Assembly (NCBI GenBank): GCA_963665785.1
Contig: OY762456.1
Location: forward strand, 1,860,001 to 1,924,000
Length of the DNA stretch: 64,000 nucleotides
Direction of reading: 5' to 3'
Source of the DNA: UBA7455 sp026713185
GTDB lineage: Bacteria > Pseudomonadota > Gammaproteobacteria > Pseudomonadales > Azotimanducaceae
Positions 45,473 to 54,114 of this stretch are shown piece by piece. A model generated the notes under the pieces. The model ran no database searches. It saw only the letters and a program-made list of their open reading frames with translations, and had not been told where the DNA came from. The translations under genes and the position numbers were made by a program. Numbering within the stretch: position 1 is the first letter of the stretch; every line of letters starts with the position of its first letter.

Positions 45473-46543
45473 TCATCCTCGAGGCCACAGCCAGCGCAAT
45501 GTTTCGGCGAAGAGCGCACCGCCGTGGCGCAGGTTGTGACCGCCCGTACCGAACTCGAAGCGATAGTCGTACCCCGCATATTCGAGCGCGGCCGCGACCT
45601 GCTTATTCGCGAGCGGCCAGCTGCCCAGTATGATGTTGGCGTCGCGCTCGCCACTCTGAAGAAACACTTTAATGGGCTTACGCTCCGTGCTGCGGATCAG
45701 ATAGGGATACTGGTTGCCGCCGCGAATGTTTGTAAACGAGCCGCAATGGCTGATGACGTTGCCAAAGGCTTCTGGGCAATGCCATGCGGCGTTCAATGCG
45801 CAGATCCCGCCGCTCGAGACGCCGCAGATCGCCCGTTTTCTTGGATCCGATGAGATGTCGAGACCGAGTTCCGCCGTCACGAACGGGATTACATCCTGTT
45901 GCAGGAACTCTACGTAACGCTCGTTGCACGTGTCGTACTCAATGCCGCGCTGGCGCCCGATCTCGGCAGGCGGCGGTTCTCCTGCGGTGGGCGGCGGTAC
46001 GTCTTCCGGGCGACCGGGGTTGACAAATACACCCACCAGTGGGTCGAGCGCTTGTTCCGCGATGAGCGTGTCGAATACCGCCGTTGCGCGAAGGGCGCCA
46101 TTGGCGGCCTCCGCAAGCATTCGGTCGAGCCCGCTCAGTTCCGCTCGTCCCGACGAAGGGTTGGGGTCCAAATACCCGTCGCCGTCCTGGAAGACCACCA
46201 GGCCGAGCTTCCCCTCAGCGTAGTCCTGTGGAACATACACCGACACAGTGCGCCGCGTGCCGGGATAAACGGTCGTCTCGGACCATTCCTCGTACCGATG
46301 CACTTCACCGCGCGGCACGTCGTCGCCCGGAAACGCTTCCGGGCACGGGTGGTAGTGTACGTCACCTGGCGTGTCCAATGCATCCATGATTTCGTCATTC
46401 GAGCGCCCATTCACCACTTTGCCCCGATGTACGTCGTTGAAGGCTTCATGCAGGCCGAGTTTCTGGTAGGTTTCTAAATCCAATGGCACATTCCTTTTTG
46501 TGAGCATGGTAGCACCATCTTGCAAAGGTGTGCGTTTTTCCAT
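45473..46543 (-). CDS. Esterase (enterochelin-esterase/EstD-like alpha/beta hydrolase)
   Basis: 356 residues. The nucleophile elbow is GVSSGG in RAICGVSSGGICALNAA (about 246-251). Preceding parts RTVSVYVPQDYAEGKLGLVVFQDGDGYLD fit the Fes/esterase family, and the final GGHNLRHG supplies the catalytic His. There is no signal peptide. A later ATG (46507, MLTKRNVPLDLET) could be the real start. Divergent from the enolase-superfamily gene 49 bp away, so the two may share a regulatory region. Confidence 0.83.
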   Translation of the reverse strand: MEKRTPLQDGATMLTKRNVPLDLETYQKLGLHEAFNDVHRGKVVNGRSNDEIMDALDTPGDVHYHPCPEAFPGDDVPRGEVHRYEEWSETTVYPGTRRTVSVYVPQDYAEGKLGLVVFQDGDGYLDPNPSSGRAELSGLDRMLAEAANGALRATAVFDTLIAEQALDPLVGVFVNPGRPEDVPPPTAGEPPPAEIGRQRGIEYDTCNERYVEFLQQDVIPFVTAELGLDISSDPRKRAICGVSSGGICALNAAWHCPEAFGNVISHCGSFTNIRGGNQYPYLIRSTERKPIKVFLQSGERDANIILGSWPLANKQVAAALEYAGYDYRFEFGTGGHNLRHGGALFAETLRWLWPRG

Positions 46544-46592
46544 CGGCTTCGTTGTGGTAGAGTCAAAGGGTCATCCACTCTAATCGAACGCC

Positions 46593-47777
46593 ATGAAAGT
46601 CACCAAGATCGATACCCTCCATGCGGACGCCGGTTGGCGCATCTTCTCCTACTGCAAGATCACCACCAACGAAGGGATCGTGGGTTACAGCGAGTACAAC
46701 GAAAGCCACGGCAGCCGGGGCACTACAGAAGTGATCGAAAAGCTCGCGGCAGTCGTGGAAGGTACCGATCCACTCGCCCACGACGCGACGTTCTCGCGGC
46801 TCTACGCGACGACGCGGCAAGCCCCGGGCGGGATCAATGCGCAAGCGATCGCGGCGATCGAGAACGCGCTCCTGGACGTCAAAGGCAAAGCCCTCAATGT
46901 GCCGGTGTATGAGCTCCTCGGCGGCAAGCAGCGTGACACTTTGAGGGTCTATTGGTCGCACTGCGGCGGGGCCCGGATGCACAAGGCGACGGCAAAGTTG
47001 ATCGGCAAGTCCCCCATCACGTCCCTTGGCGACATCGAAGCCCTCGGCGCGGAGGTCAAGGAAGCGGGATTCAAGGCATTGAAGTGCAACATGTACCGGT
47101 TCGGGGACAGGAACTACGTATACGGTCCCGGCTTCGGACGCGCCGCCAACACTCCGGAAGCGCCTGGTCTCAATGCCGAAACCGATCTATTGAAAGACCT
47201 CGAAGCGCTAATGACGGCGTTCCGTAAAGGCATGGGCGACGAGGTAGACATCCTGCTTGACATGAACTTCAACTTCAAAATCGAGGGGTATCTGAAGGTG
47301 ATCCGCCGCCTTAAAGATTTCAATCTCCTCTGGTACGAGCTCGACCTGTTCAATCCGGAAGGACTGGCGTACATCCGCGATCACGCGGACGCGCCCATCG
47401 CTTCTTGCGAATCGCTGTACGGGATTCGGGAATTTCGCCCCTATTTCACGAACCAGTCGATGGACGTCGCCATCATCGACGTGCCCTGGAACGGCGCCTG
47501 GCAGTCGTACAAGATCGCAGCGCTGGCCGACGCGCACGAGGTGAACGTTGCGCCGCACAATTTCTACGGGCACCTCTGCAGCGCGATGAGCGCGAACTTC
47601 TGCGCGGCCGTGCCGAACTTCCGCATCATGGAGATCGACATAGACGACGTTCCGTGGAAGGACGATCTGGTCACGCATCCACCGGAGATTGTCGATGGTG
47701 AGTACGTGTTATCCGATCGACCGGGGTGGGGCACGGACGTCAACGAGGAAGCTGTCGCCGCCCATCCTCCCCGTTAG
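46593..47777 (+). CDS. Enolase-superfamily (mandelate racemase/muconate lactonizing) enzyme
   Basis: 394 residues. The capping domain (KVTKIDTLHADAGWRIFSYC, AALARxP-like region) is followed by a barrel with KALKCNMYRF (acid/base Lys), DEVDILLDMNFNFK (metal Asp) and the metal Glu sites in LLWYELDLF and PIASCESLYGIREF; VNVAPHNFYGHLCSAMSANF gives the late His. This fits sugar-acid dehydratases such as galactarate/gluconate dehydratase relatives. Its substrate is not determinable here. Confidence 0.87.
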   Translation: MKVTKIDTLHADAGWRIFSYCKITTNEGIVGYSEYNESHGSRGTTEVIEKLAAVVEGTDPLAHDATFSRLYATTRQAPGGINAQAIAAIENALLDVKGKALNVPVYELLGGKQRDTLRVYWSHCGGARMHKATAKLIGKSPITSLGDIEALGAEVKEAGFKALKCNMYRFGDRNYVYGPGFGRAANTPEAPGLNAETDLLKDLEALMTAFRKGMGDEVDILLDMNFNFKIEGYLKVIRRLKDFNLLWYELDLFNPEGLAYIRDHADAPIASCESLYGIREFRPYFTNQSMDVAIIDVPWNGAWQSYKIAALADAHEVNVAPHNFYGHLCSAMSANFCAAVPNFRIMEIDIDDVPWKDDLVTHPPEIVDGEYVLSDRPGWGTDVNEEAVAAHPPR

Positions 47778-47877
47778 ATGGTCGATTTGTTTGAGCAGCG
47801 CCCACGCCGTGGTCCGGTGTTCGCGTTGCGCTTACCGTGGGGGCGGCGTCTTACCAGGCCCCGGTCGATATGATGCC

Positions 47878-48156
47878 TGACTCTGGGGGGTTCTGGTCGA
47901 GGAGCCCCAGGATGAGGATTGTATGTTTTTAAATCTGTGGACTCCTGATCTGTCTGGAGCGCGTCCCGTCATGGTGTGGATTCATGGCGGTGCCTTTGCG
48001 ATCGGTTCGGGATCGCAGTGGCTCTATAATGGGCGCGAGCTGTGTCGTCGCGATGTGGTTCTCGTATCCATTAACTACCGTTTTGGTCCAGACGACGAAC
48101 TTATTGGCAATCGCGGCGGTGGCGTCGTCGGGTGTGGCCGGCGCGCCACTGGATAG
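47878..48156 (+). pseudogene. Carboxylesterase type-B fragment
   Basis: Frame reading EEPQDEDCMFLNLWTPDLSG, then VMVWIHGGAFAIGSGSQWLY and VLVSINYRFG: the SEDCLYLN and HGGAF oxyanion regions of a type-B carboxylesterase. It then loses homology and ends at a TAG, without the nucleophile or the rest of the fold. The sequence before it (from 47778) is similarly broken. Confidence 0.8.
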
Positions 48157-48200
48157 GAAATCTGTACTTCATCGCTGGAATCACTTATCGTAACGTTCAA

Positions 48201-48302
48201 TCCAATAGAAAACAGACCCTTGCTGACGCGGGTTATTACCTGGTCGCGCCCGATCAAAGGGACTACGGCAAAACTGAGACGGATTCTGGAGAAAACGCAT
48301 GA
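48201..48302 (+). pseudogene. Alpha/beta hydrolase (epoxide-hydrolase-like) fragment
   Basis: The frame reads LADAGYYLVAPDQRDYGKTE, matching the GYRVIAPDxRGYGxS stretch of alpha/beta hydrolases, then stops. Nothing else of the enzyme remains. Its stop overlaps the LLM gene start. Confidence 0.7.
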
Positions 48303-49213
48303 AGCTTACGGTGGAATTCCCTTCGGTCAGTTACAGGTGGGGCCCGGAGGGCATCATTCAACTCGCCCAGGCTGTTGAAAAAATTGGCTACGACCAGCTG
48401 GATATGTTTGATCATGTCGTCATGGGTTTTGCGACAGAGACGAGGCCCGATTCAAGATATCCGCCCAAGATGCCTATTATGGAAGCCATCGTCATGCTGT
48501 CGTTTATCGCTGCAGCAACTAAAACGATTGGACTCGGTACCGAAGTACTGGTCCTGCCGCAACGGAATCCGACATTGACCGCAAAGCAAATCAGTACACT
48601 GGACACGTTATCAGGTGGCAGGGTGCGCCTTGGCGTGGGCGTTGGCTGGCAGGAATCCGAGTACCAGGCATTGGGTCATGGATTCGACAACCGCGGCAAG
48701 CGCATGGATGAGGCGATCTCGCTGCTGCGAAGTTACTGGTCTGAAGAGAGCATCTCGCTTACATCTGATTTTAACCAGATCGAGGCCATGGCCATGGAGC
48801 CGAAACCCCCACAGGGAAAAGACCTCCCGATCTGGATAGGCGGGTCCGGTGCAGCAGCGTTGAGACGGGTCGGTCAACTGGGTGATGGCTGGTTGGCCAT
48901 GTCGGGACTGTCAAATGAACAGTTGAACGAAGCAAAAGAGAAGATCGTCCAACACGCTGAAAAAGCTGGAAGAGATCCATCAAAACTGGGTTGGCAGATG
49001 ATGCTCGATAACCCACCGAGAGATAAGGCAGGGAAGGGTTTTTACAGTGACAAGGACCGTATCCTTGCCGCCGCAGATCGCATTAAGGGATTGGGATTTG
49101 AATGGATGGCAATCAATGTAACGGCTATCTTTCAGTCTGGTGCGCGCTCAGTTGAAGCGCTGACCGATTCGCTCGTTACTATCCACGACGATCTGCACAG
49201 CCGTTTCGATTAG
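48299..49213 (+). CDS. LLM-class F420-dependent oxidoreductase
   Basis: 304 residues of the luciferase-like superfamily, closest to the TIGR03619-type F420-dependent group. The segments QAVEKIGYDQLDMFDHVVMG, TIGLGTEVLVLPQRNP, the LSGGRVRLGVGVGW turn near 100 and PIWIGGSGAAALRRVGQLGDGWLAM are typical. It starts inside the remnant of a hydrolase (ATGA overlap), suggesting that it was once in an operon with that enzyme. Confidence 0.9.
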   Translation: MKLTVEFPSVSYRWGPEGIIQLAQAVEKIGYDQLDMFDHVVMGFATETRPDSRYPPKMPIMEAIVMLSFIAAATKTIGLGTEVLVLPQRNPTLTAKQISTLDTLSGGRVRLGVGVGWQESEYQALGHGFDNRGKRMDEAISLLRSYWSEESISLTSDFNQIEAMAMEPKPPQGKDLPIWIGGSGAAALRRVGQLGDGWLAMSGLSNEQLNEAKEKIVQHAEKAGRDPSKLGWQMMLDNPPRDKAGKGFYSDKDRILAAADRIKGLGFEWMAINVTAIFQSGARSVEALTDSLVTIHDDLHSRFD

Positions 49214-49257
49214 TGTGACAAACACGATCCTTAGCCATCCCGCCGAATTCGGCCTGG

Positions 49258-49347
49258 AGGCTTCAGCGGGCCAAAATCTCGCCATGCCGCTGTCGCGCAG
49301 CAAACAGGCCGGTATACCTGGATTTTTTTCGGCATGTTTGATGAGAG
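49258..49347 (+). repeat. Dispersed ~90-bp intergenic repeat, copy 3
   Basis: Matches copies at 20252 and 45371 over about 90 bp with about 8 differences. The internal stem has one mismatch (GCCGC/GCAGC). Confidence 0.9.
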
Positions 49348-49371
49348 TTTGCCTCATTAACGAAGCTGTCC

Positions 49372-49518
49372 GCAGATGGCTTTGGGGCATTCATTTGCTC
49401 CAGCGTCTGCGCGTCCCTCCGGGATGTCCTCGTCTCCCCCGCATGCCTGTAGTCATGCTCCTCCAACTCGGCGCTCCGACATTATGCTTACGCAAATGAA
49501 CACCCCAAAGCCATCTGC
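49372..49518. repeat. 27-bp inverted repeat, possible small mobile hairpin element
   Basis: The arms 49372-49398 and 49492-49518 pair over 27 bases with two mismatches, around a 93-nt centre that itself has a small GCATG/CATGC stem. It lies between a full and a partial copy of the dispersed repeat. No ORF of note; a MITE-like or REP-derived element is possible. Confidence 0.75.
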
Positions 49519-49550
49519 TGTGTGTCGGATGCCGTACTTATTATTTAGTA

Positions 49551-49599
49551 TCGTACAGGCTGGCTTTTCTGGATTTTGTTCGTCATGTTTGATGAGAGA
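49551..49599 (+). repeat. Partial copy of the dispersed repeat (3' end)
   Basis: GTACAGGCTGGCTT and GGATTTTGTTCGTCATG, then TTTGATGAGAG, repeat the right third of the unit at 49258. The remaining sequence to 49716 shows nothing else. Confidence 0.75.
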
Positions 49600-49716
49600 A
49601 GCTATCCTCTGCTATTCGCTCTCCCTGCATTTGCGCGTTCTTGGTGCTTCGTTCATTTAATATACTATTTGTCGCCCACTAATGGGCAAGCTATTCAGAG
49701 ATAAGACACGTCAGAT

Positions 49717-52125
49717 ATGTTGTTAGCACCTTATACAGTCCTGGATTTTACCGATGAACGCGGTGAGCTTGGCCCGATGATTATGGGCGATCTCGGAGCC
49801 GATGTGATCAAAGTTGAGCTGGAGGATGGATCTGACTCTCGACGTATAGCTCCTTTTGTTGAAGGCGCACCGGAGGATCTGCGTAGCCTGAGTTTTCAGG
49901 CGTTCAATCGCAATAAGAGATCCATCGTTCTGGATCCGGCGTCGGAAGATGATCGGGCTGTTTTGGAAAATCTCATTCAACAGGCGCACTTTGTTTTTGA
50001 GCCAGCACCGGACGGCGCCTTGTCATCGTTTGGCATGAGTTATTCAGACGTTGAAGTGCTAAATCCTCAGATTGTCTTTGTTCAGATTTCTGCCTTTGGT
50101 AATGATGGACCCCACGCGGAGCTGGCCTTTAATGATTTGACGATTGCGGCACTTGCGGGTCCGGTTGCTTTGCAGGGTGTGGTTGATCGGGCGCCTGTGC
50201 GGGTCACTGTGCCGCAGGTTTGGCGCCATACCGGTGTCGAAGCCGCTTCAGGCGCCCTGGTTGCTCACCATCGGCGCTTAAAAACCGGGCGAGCCCAGTT
50301 CGTCGACCTGTCAGCGCAAAACACGATGACCTGGACCATGTTGAATTCGATGGGTGCGTTTGGCATTCAGGGTGCAAACTTTCAACGCCGCGCCTTGAGC
50401 TATCCTATTGCAGATTTTGACCTGGTTTATCCCTGCGCCGATGGTTGGTTGGTCGCATTACCCAGTTCGAAAGTAATGATGGGTTGTTTACCCCTGATGA
50501 TCGAGGAAGGTATCGCTGACGAGTCCTGGCTCGACATGAATTGGGAAGCCTACGATGAAACCATGCGTGATTTCGATGCGCATGATGTCACCGTAGTTGC
50601 TGGATCTCAGCTACTGCGCACGTTTTTTGCCAAGCGGACCAAGCAGGAACTTTTTGAGTTTGGCTTGGCGCAAGGTATCTCGTTGGCGCCAGCCGATACT
50701 TTGGAAGAGTTACTGGCGCTGGATCATTTGCAGAGCCGCGACTATTGGCATAAGCGCGAAGTAGCCGGTGAGGTAGTCAATACAGCTGGCCTCTGGGCAA
50801 AGCCGAGGGTTGACGGGCTATCGATTCGCAGACCACCGCCCGCCCTCGGTGAACACACTGAGGAAATAAAAGCGGAGCTGGTGGAATCCAGCTTTGAGCC
50901 GATGTCTACAGCGTTGAGTGATGAACTGCCTTTTGCCGGGCTGACAGTGGTTGATTTTTCCTGGGTAGCCGTTGGACCGGTTTCTACCAAGTACCTGGCG
51001 GATCACGGCGCCGAGGTCATACGTATCGAATCCGTAATGAGACCAGATGTGCTGAGGGGTGCTCCGCCGTTCAAGGATATGGAGCCTGGTCTGGATAACT
51101 CGCAGTTTTATGCGGACTTCAATTCGTCGAAAAAGAGTATTGCCCTGGATATGAAGCACCCTGAAGCGATCGCGATTGCACGCAAGCTGATTGAACGCGC
51201 GGATATTGTTGTTGAGAGTTTTACTCCCGGTGCGATTACCCGGATGGGGCTTGGCTTTGATGACATCAAAGCCATTAACCCTGCGGTCATTATGGTGAGT
51301 ACCTGCCTCATGGGACAGACAGGACCTGCCGCACAATTGGCTGGTTATGGTTATCACGCCGGTGCGATCGCTGGCTTCTATGAAGTCACTGGTTGGCCGG
51401 ACCTTGGTCCGAGCGGTCCGTGGATAGCCTACACCGATACAATTGCACCACGATTTATTACAACTTTGCTGGCATCGGCCATCGACCACCGGCATAGAAC
51501 CGGTGAAGGCGGCTACTTTGACGTCGCTCAGATTGAAACGGCATTGCATTTCCTGGGTCCGGAATTGATGGACTGTCAGTTAAATGGATTTTCTGCGACC
51601 CGTGCCGGTAATCGTTCCCGATTTTTTGCACCGCAGGGATGTTATCCCTGTCAGGGTGAAGATCGATGGTGTGCTATTGCCGTTGATAGCAATATACACT
51701 GGCAGAAGTTGTGCCAGGTGATGGGGAATTCCAGGATAGCGGATAAGTACAAAGATCATGCAGATCGTCTGGCTGCACATGATGAAATTGATAAGGTCAT
51801 CAGTGCCTGGAGCGCTGACCTTGATGCGTATGTGGTCATGCAGAAACTTCAGGCCCAGGGTGTACCTGCCGGTGTTGTGCAAAAAAGCAGTGATTTACTT
51901 GATGACCCGCAGAACAAGCATCGAGAATTCTATCGGTATCTTGATCATCCGATGATGGGACAAGTGCCGTATGCAGGGCATCAATATAAGATTTCAAACT
52001 ATGACAATGGTCCACGCGGACCGGCACCAATGCTGGGCGAGCACAGCTTTGAAGTCTTAAGCCAGGTTTTGAACTTGTCGGATGAAGAGATTGCGGCTGC
52101 CTATGCCAGTGGCGCAATAAATTAA
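49717..52125 (+). CDS. Fused double CaiB/BaiF-type CoA transferase
   Basis: 802 residues made of two CaiB-like halves. Half 1 starts LLAPYTVLDFTDERGELGPM and MGDLGADVIKVELEDGSDSR (about 1-395); half 2 starts LTVVDFSWVAVGPVSTKYLA and DHGAEVIRIESVMRPDVLRG (about 405-802), with the longer CaiB body (GLGFDDIKAINPAVIMVSTC, GEGGYFDVAQIETALHF). Type III CoA transferases normally have 380-450 residues and act as dimers, so this is a covalent heterodimer. It would move CoA between two acids and precedes an SDR. Confidence 0.87.
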   Translation: MLLAPYTVLDFTDERGELGPMIMGDLGADVIKVELEDGSDSRRIAPFVEGAPEDLRSLSFQAFNRNKRSIVLDPASEDDRAVLENLIQQAHFVFEPAPDGALSSFGMSYSDVEVLNPQIVFVQISAFGNDGPHAELAFNDLTIAALAGPVALQGVVDRAPVRVTVPQVWRHTGVEAASGALVAHHRRLKTGRAQFVDLSAQNTMTWTMLNSMGAFGIQGANFQRRALSYPIADFDLVYPCADGWLVALPSSKVMMGCLPLMIEEGIADESWLDMNWEAYDETMRDFDAHDVTVVAGSQLLRTFFAKRTKQELFEFGLAQGISLAPADTLEELLALDHLQSRDYWHKREVAGEVVNTAGLWAKPRVDGLSIRRPPPALGEHTEEIKAELVESSFEPMSTALSDELPFAGLTVVDFSWVAVGPVSTKYLADHGAEVIRIESVMRPDVLRGAPPFKDMEPGLDNSQFYADFNSSKKSIALDMKHPEAIAIARKLIERADIVVESFTPGAITRMGLGFDDIKAINPAVIMVSTCLMGQTGPAAQLAGYGYHAGAIAGFYEVTGWPDLGPSGPWIAYTDTIAPRFITTLLASAIDHRHRTGEGGYFDVAQIETALHFLGPELMDCQLNGFSATRAGNRSRFFAPQGCYPCQGEDRWCAIAVDSNIHWQKLCQVMGNSRIADKYKDHADRLAAHDEIDKVISAWSADLDAYVVMQKLQAQGVPAGVVQKSSDLLDDPQNKHREFYRYLDHPMMGQVPYAGHQYKISNYDNGPRGPAPMLGEHSFEVLSQVLNLSDEEIAAAYASGAIN

Positions 52126-52212
52126 AGCCGTTGAGCCTGAAAGTAAGCAGATGGCAACCTCGCGACACGCGTAAGATTTACCGATTATATGAGCGAAAGA
52201 ACAGGAGTTCGT

Positions 52213-52998
52213 ATGAATAAAGACCTTTTTTCACTCAATGGCAAGGTGGCGTTGGTCACCGGTGGTGGCCGCGGAATCGGCCGCTACATCGCGACGGGTC
52301 TCGCCAACGCCGGGGCGGACCTAATCCTGACCTCACGCAATATCGAGACCCTCAATACAGCAGCGGCAGAATTGACTGAGGAGTTTGGTGTCAGGGTGTT
52401 GCCGATCGCGTGCGACATGGGGGACGTGAACCAGATCGCCGACATGTTTGGTGAGGCCAGGGTGGTCTTCGATTCGATCGACATTCTGGTCAACAACTCG
52501 GGCGCCTACCACTCCGCGCCAACGCTGGACTATCCCCCGGAAGACTGGGACCTGATCTTCAACGTCAATCTGCGTGGTCCGTTTGTGCTTGTGCAGCACT
52601 GGGCGAATCATATGAAAACGAGAGGCGGTGGACAACTGATCAACATCTCGTCCATCGTCGGTTTCAGAGGCACCACTGAGGCCACCCACCCCGCCGTTGC
52701 CTACAGCGCCAGCAAGGCCGCAATGATCAATCTGACACAGAACCTGGCAGTTAAACTGGCTGCCCATAACATTCGGGTCAACGGGATCGCGCCCGGTTAC
52801 TTCCGAACCGACATGACGTCGTTTTTAGATGCGCCTGAGAATGAGGCTATGTTGAAGGCCTACCAGCAGACACTCCCTCTGGGGAGAGGTGGGGGGGAGG
52901 ACGATATTGCCGGCGTGGCTGTGTTCCTCGCCTCAGATGCGTCCGCTTTCATGACGGGTCATACGTTGGTGGTCGATGGAGGTCAGACAGCCGTTTGA
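52213..52998 (+). CDS. Short-chain dehydrogenase/reductase (SDR)
   Basis: 261 residues from the ATG at 52213 (AGGAG five bases upstream). The NAD(P) motif is ALVTGGGRGIG, NNSGAY is the structural motif, and the catalytic Ser/Tyr-x-x-x-Lys is NISSIVGF and YSASKAAM. RVNGIAPGYFRTDM and VDGGQTAV close the fold. It follows the CoA transferase. A short part of its coding sequence and its 3' end are repeated in a decayed copy at 53842-54066. Confidence 0.92.
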   Translation: MNKDLFSLNGKVALVTGGGRGIGRYIATGLANAGADLILTSRNIETLNTAAAELTEEFGVRVLPIACDMGDVNQIADMFGEARVVFDSIDILVNNSGAYHSAPTLDYPPEDWDLIFNVNLRGPFVLVQHWANHMKTRGGGQLINISSIVGFRGTTEATHPAVAYSASKAAMINLTQNLAVKLAAHNIRVNGIAPGYFRTDMTSFLDAPENEAMLKAYQQTLPLGRGGGEDDIAGVAVFLASDASAFMTGHTLVVDGGQTAV

Positions 52999-53074
52999 TC
53001 TGAAACGGATAGCCAAGAGCAATGTCGCCACCATGACCAGGTACACATGATCAAGAAATGCTTTGCAAAAAATA

Positions 53075-53093
53075 GAATATAGATTCAATATTC
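53075..53093. promoter_or_regulatory. Palindromic operator copy 2 (before cupin gene)
   Basis: GAATATAGATTCAATATTC, one mismatch from the perfect 9-1-9 palindrome at 53958 and similar to the TetR gene operator at 36455. Confidence 0.7.
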
Positions 53094-53121
53094 AAATTAT
53101 GTCATCAGTGGAGAGTTGATC

Positions 53122-53742
53122 GTGGCAGAAGATAAGAGTGAAGAAACTGGCAACAAAAAGTATCAATCATCACGTGGGCCATTTGAGATCTTTGCAAACC
53201 CGTCTATGGCTCGGCCTATCACTTCGGAGGCCATGCAGAATGAAAATGTTGCGGATGGTTTTGAATATAGCGCCCTCGCAGAGAAATTTGGCGAACAACC
53301 TGTCCGCAAGAAAATCTCGGAATTAATGCAGTCCTACGGAAACGGTCTTGCGATTACGCCGCTTTTCAGCCAGGACTGCCCGGAAGGCATGAGTCTTTTC
53401 CACATCTGGTTTGGCGCGAATCTTCCGCTATATCGCCACAGCCATCCAGCGTTGGGTGACTGCTTATATTACGTTGTGAGTGGCCAACTCATTTTAGGCA
53501 AACGAGGTCTCGGCCCGGGCTCGGTTTTTTTTGTTCCTAAAGATATGCCGTATAAATATACGGCAGGCCCGGAAGGGGTCGAAGTATTGGAATTTCGAGC
53601 CGGTGGTGGCGAGGCAGGTATGCCAAGCCAAAAACTGGAAGAGCAGTCGCTGGACAGCATGCAGCGAATAATTGATGTGGCCCGCGAACAACAGCCCAAA
53701 TGGGTGGCCCCCGAAAAAATCGGGGATCATGCAAAGGCATAA
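53122..53742 (+). CDS. Cupin-domain protein
   Basis: 206 residues. GTG at 53122 has GGAGAG 6 bases upstream; the TTG at 53116 abuts the ribosome site and is less likely. The cupin fold shows WFGANLPLYRHSHPALGDCLYYV (His ligands in RHSH), then GPGSVFFVPKDMPYKY and GPEGVEVLEFRAGG. Such single-cupin proteins are often lyases, isomerases or dioxygenase-like enzymes in aromatic or ketone breakdown. It has its own operator, so it may be induced independently. Confidence 0.82.
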   Translation: MAEDKSEETGNKKYQSSRGPFEIFANPSMARPITSEAMQNENVADGFEYSALAEKFGEQPVRKKISELMQSYGNGLAITPLFSQDCPEGMSLFHIWFGANLPLYRHSHPALGDCLYYVVSGQLILGKRGLGPGSVFFVPKDMPYKYTAGPEGVEVLEFRAGGGEAGMPSQKLEEQSLDSMQRIIDVAREQQPKWVAPEKIGDHAKA

Positions 53743-53841
53743 TTGCGAGTATCAATCGAGGCGGAAAAATAACAGACAATCCATTCGCCAGGTTCGTTTC
53801 TTTTCAAGGTTGCCCGAAATATCGCGGTTGGCATGATTATT

Positions 53842-54066
53842 GGGACCTGATCTTCAACGTCAACCTGCGTGGTCCGTTCGATCTGATACGGACAGCCAGG
53901 TGCAATATTGCCACCTTGAGCAGGTACATACGATCAAGAAAAGTGTTGCAATAAATAGAATATTGATTCAATATTCAAAATATGCCATCGGTGGAGATTT
54001 GATCGTGGCAGAAGATAAGAGTGAAGAGACTGGCAATAAAAGTACCAATCATCACCGGTCGTATTA
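53842..54066 (+). pseudogene. Decayed duplicate of the SDR 3' end and cupin 5' end
   Basis: The block repeats (i) the SDR internal DLIFNVNLRGPF codons (cf. 52551), (ii) the bases after the SDR stop (cf. 52990-53060), (iii) the operator and (iv) the first cupin codons (AEDKSEETGNK), then ends at TAA. The middle of the SDR is missing and the cupin copy is truncated after about 20 codons. It leaves its operator (53958) in front of the TonB receptor. Confidence 0.85.
53958..53976. promoter_or_regulatory. Palindromic operator copy 3 (before TonB receptor)
   Basis: GAATATTGATTCAATATTC, a perfect 9-1-9 palindrome, the best copy of the motif seen upstream of the TetR gene at 36478 and the cupin. It sits 139 bp before the receptor start. 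Confidence 0.75.
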
Positions 54067-54114
54067 ATAAGCGGTGTTCTCACCATATCGCTGGCGCGGC
54101 CTGAGGAGGAGTTT

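Noticed and set aside
47878..48156. Carboxylesterase fragment as another selenoprotein
   Set aside because: The frame ends at TAG, not TGA, and homology is lost before the stop.
49372..49518. Integron attC site
   Set aside because: It is an inverted repeat of suitable size, but the terminal RYYYAAC/GTTRRRY boxes are missing and no integrase or cassette array is present.
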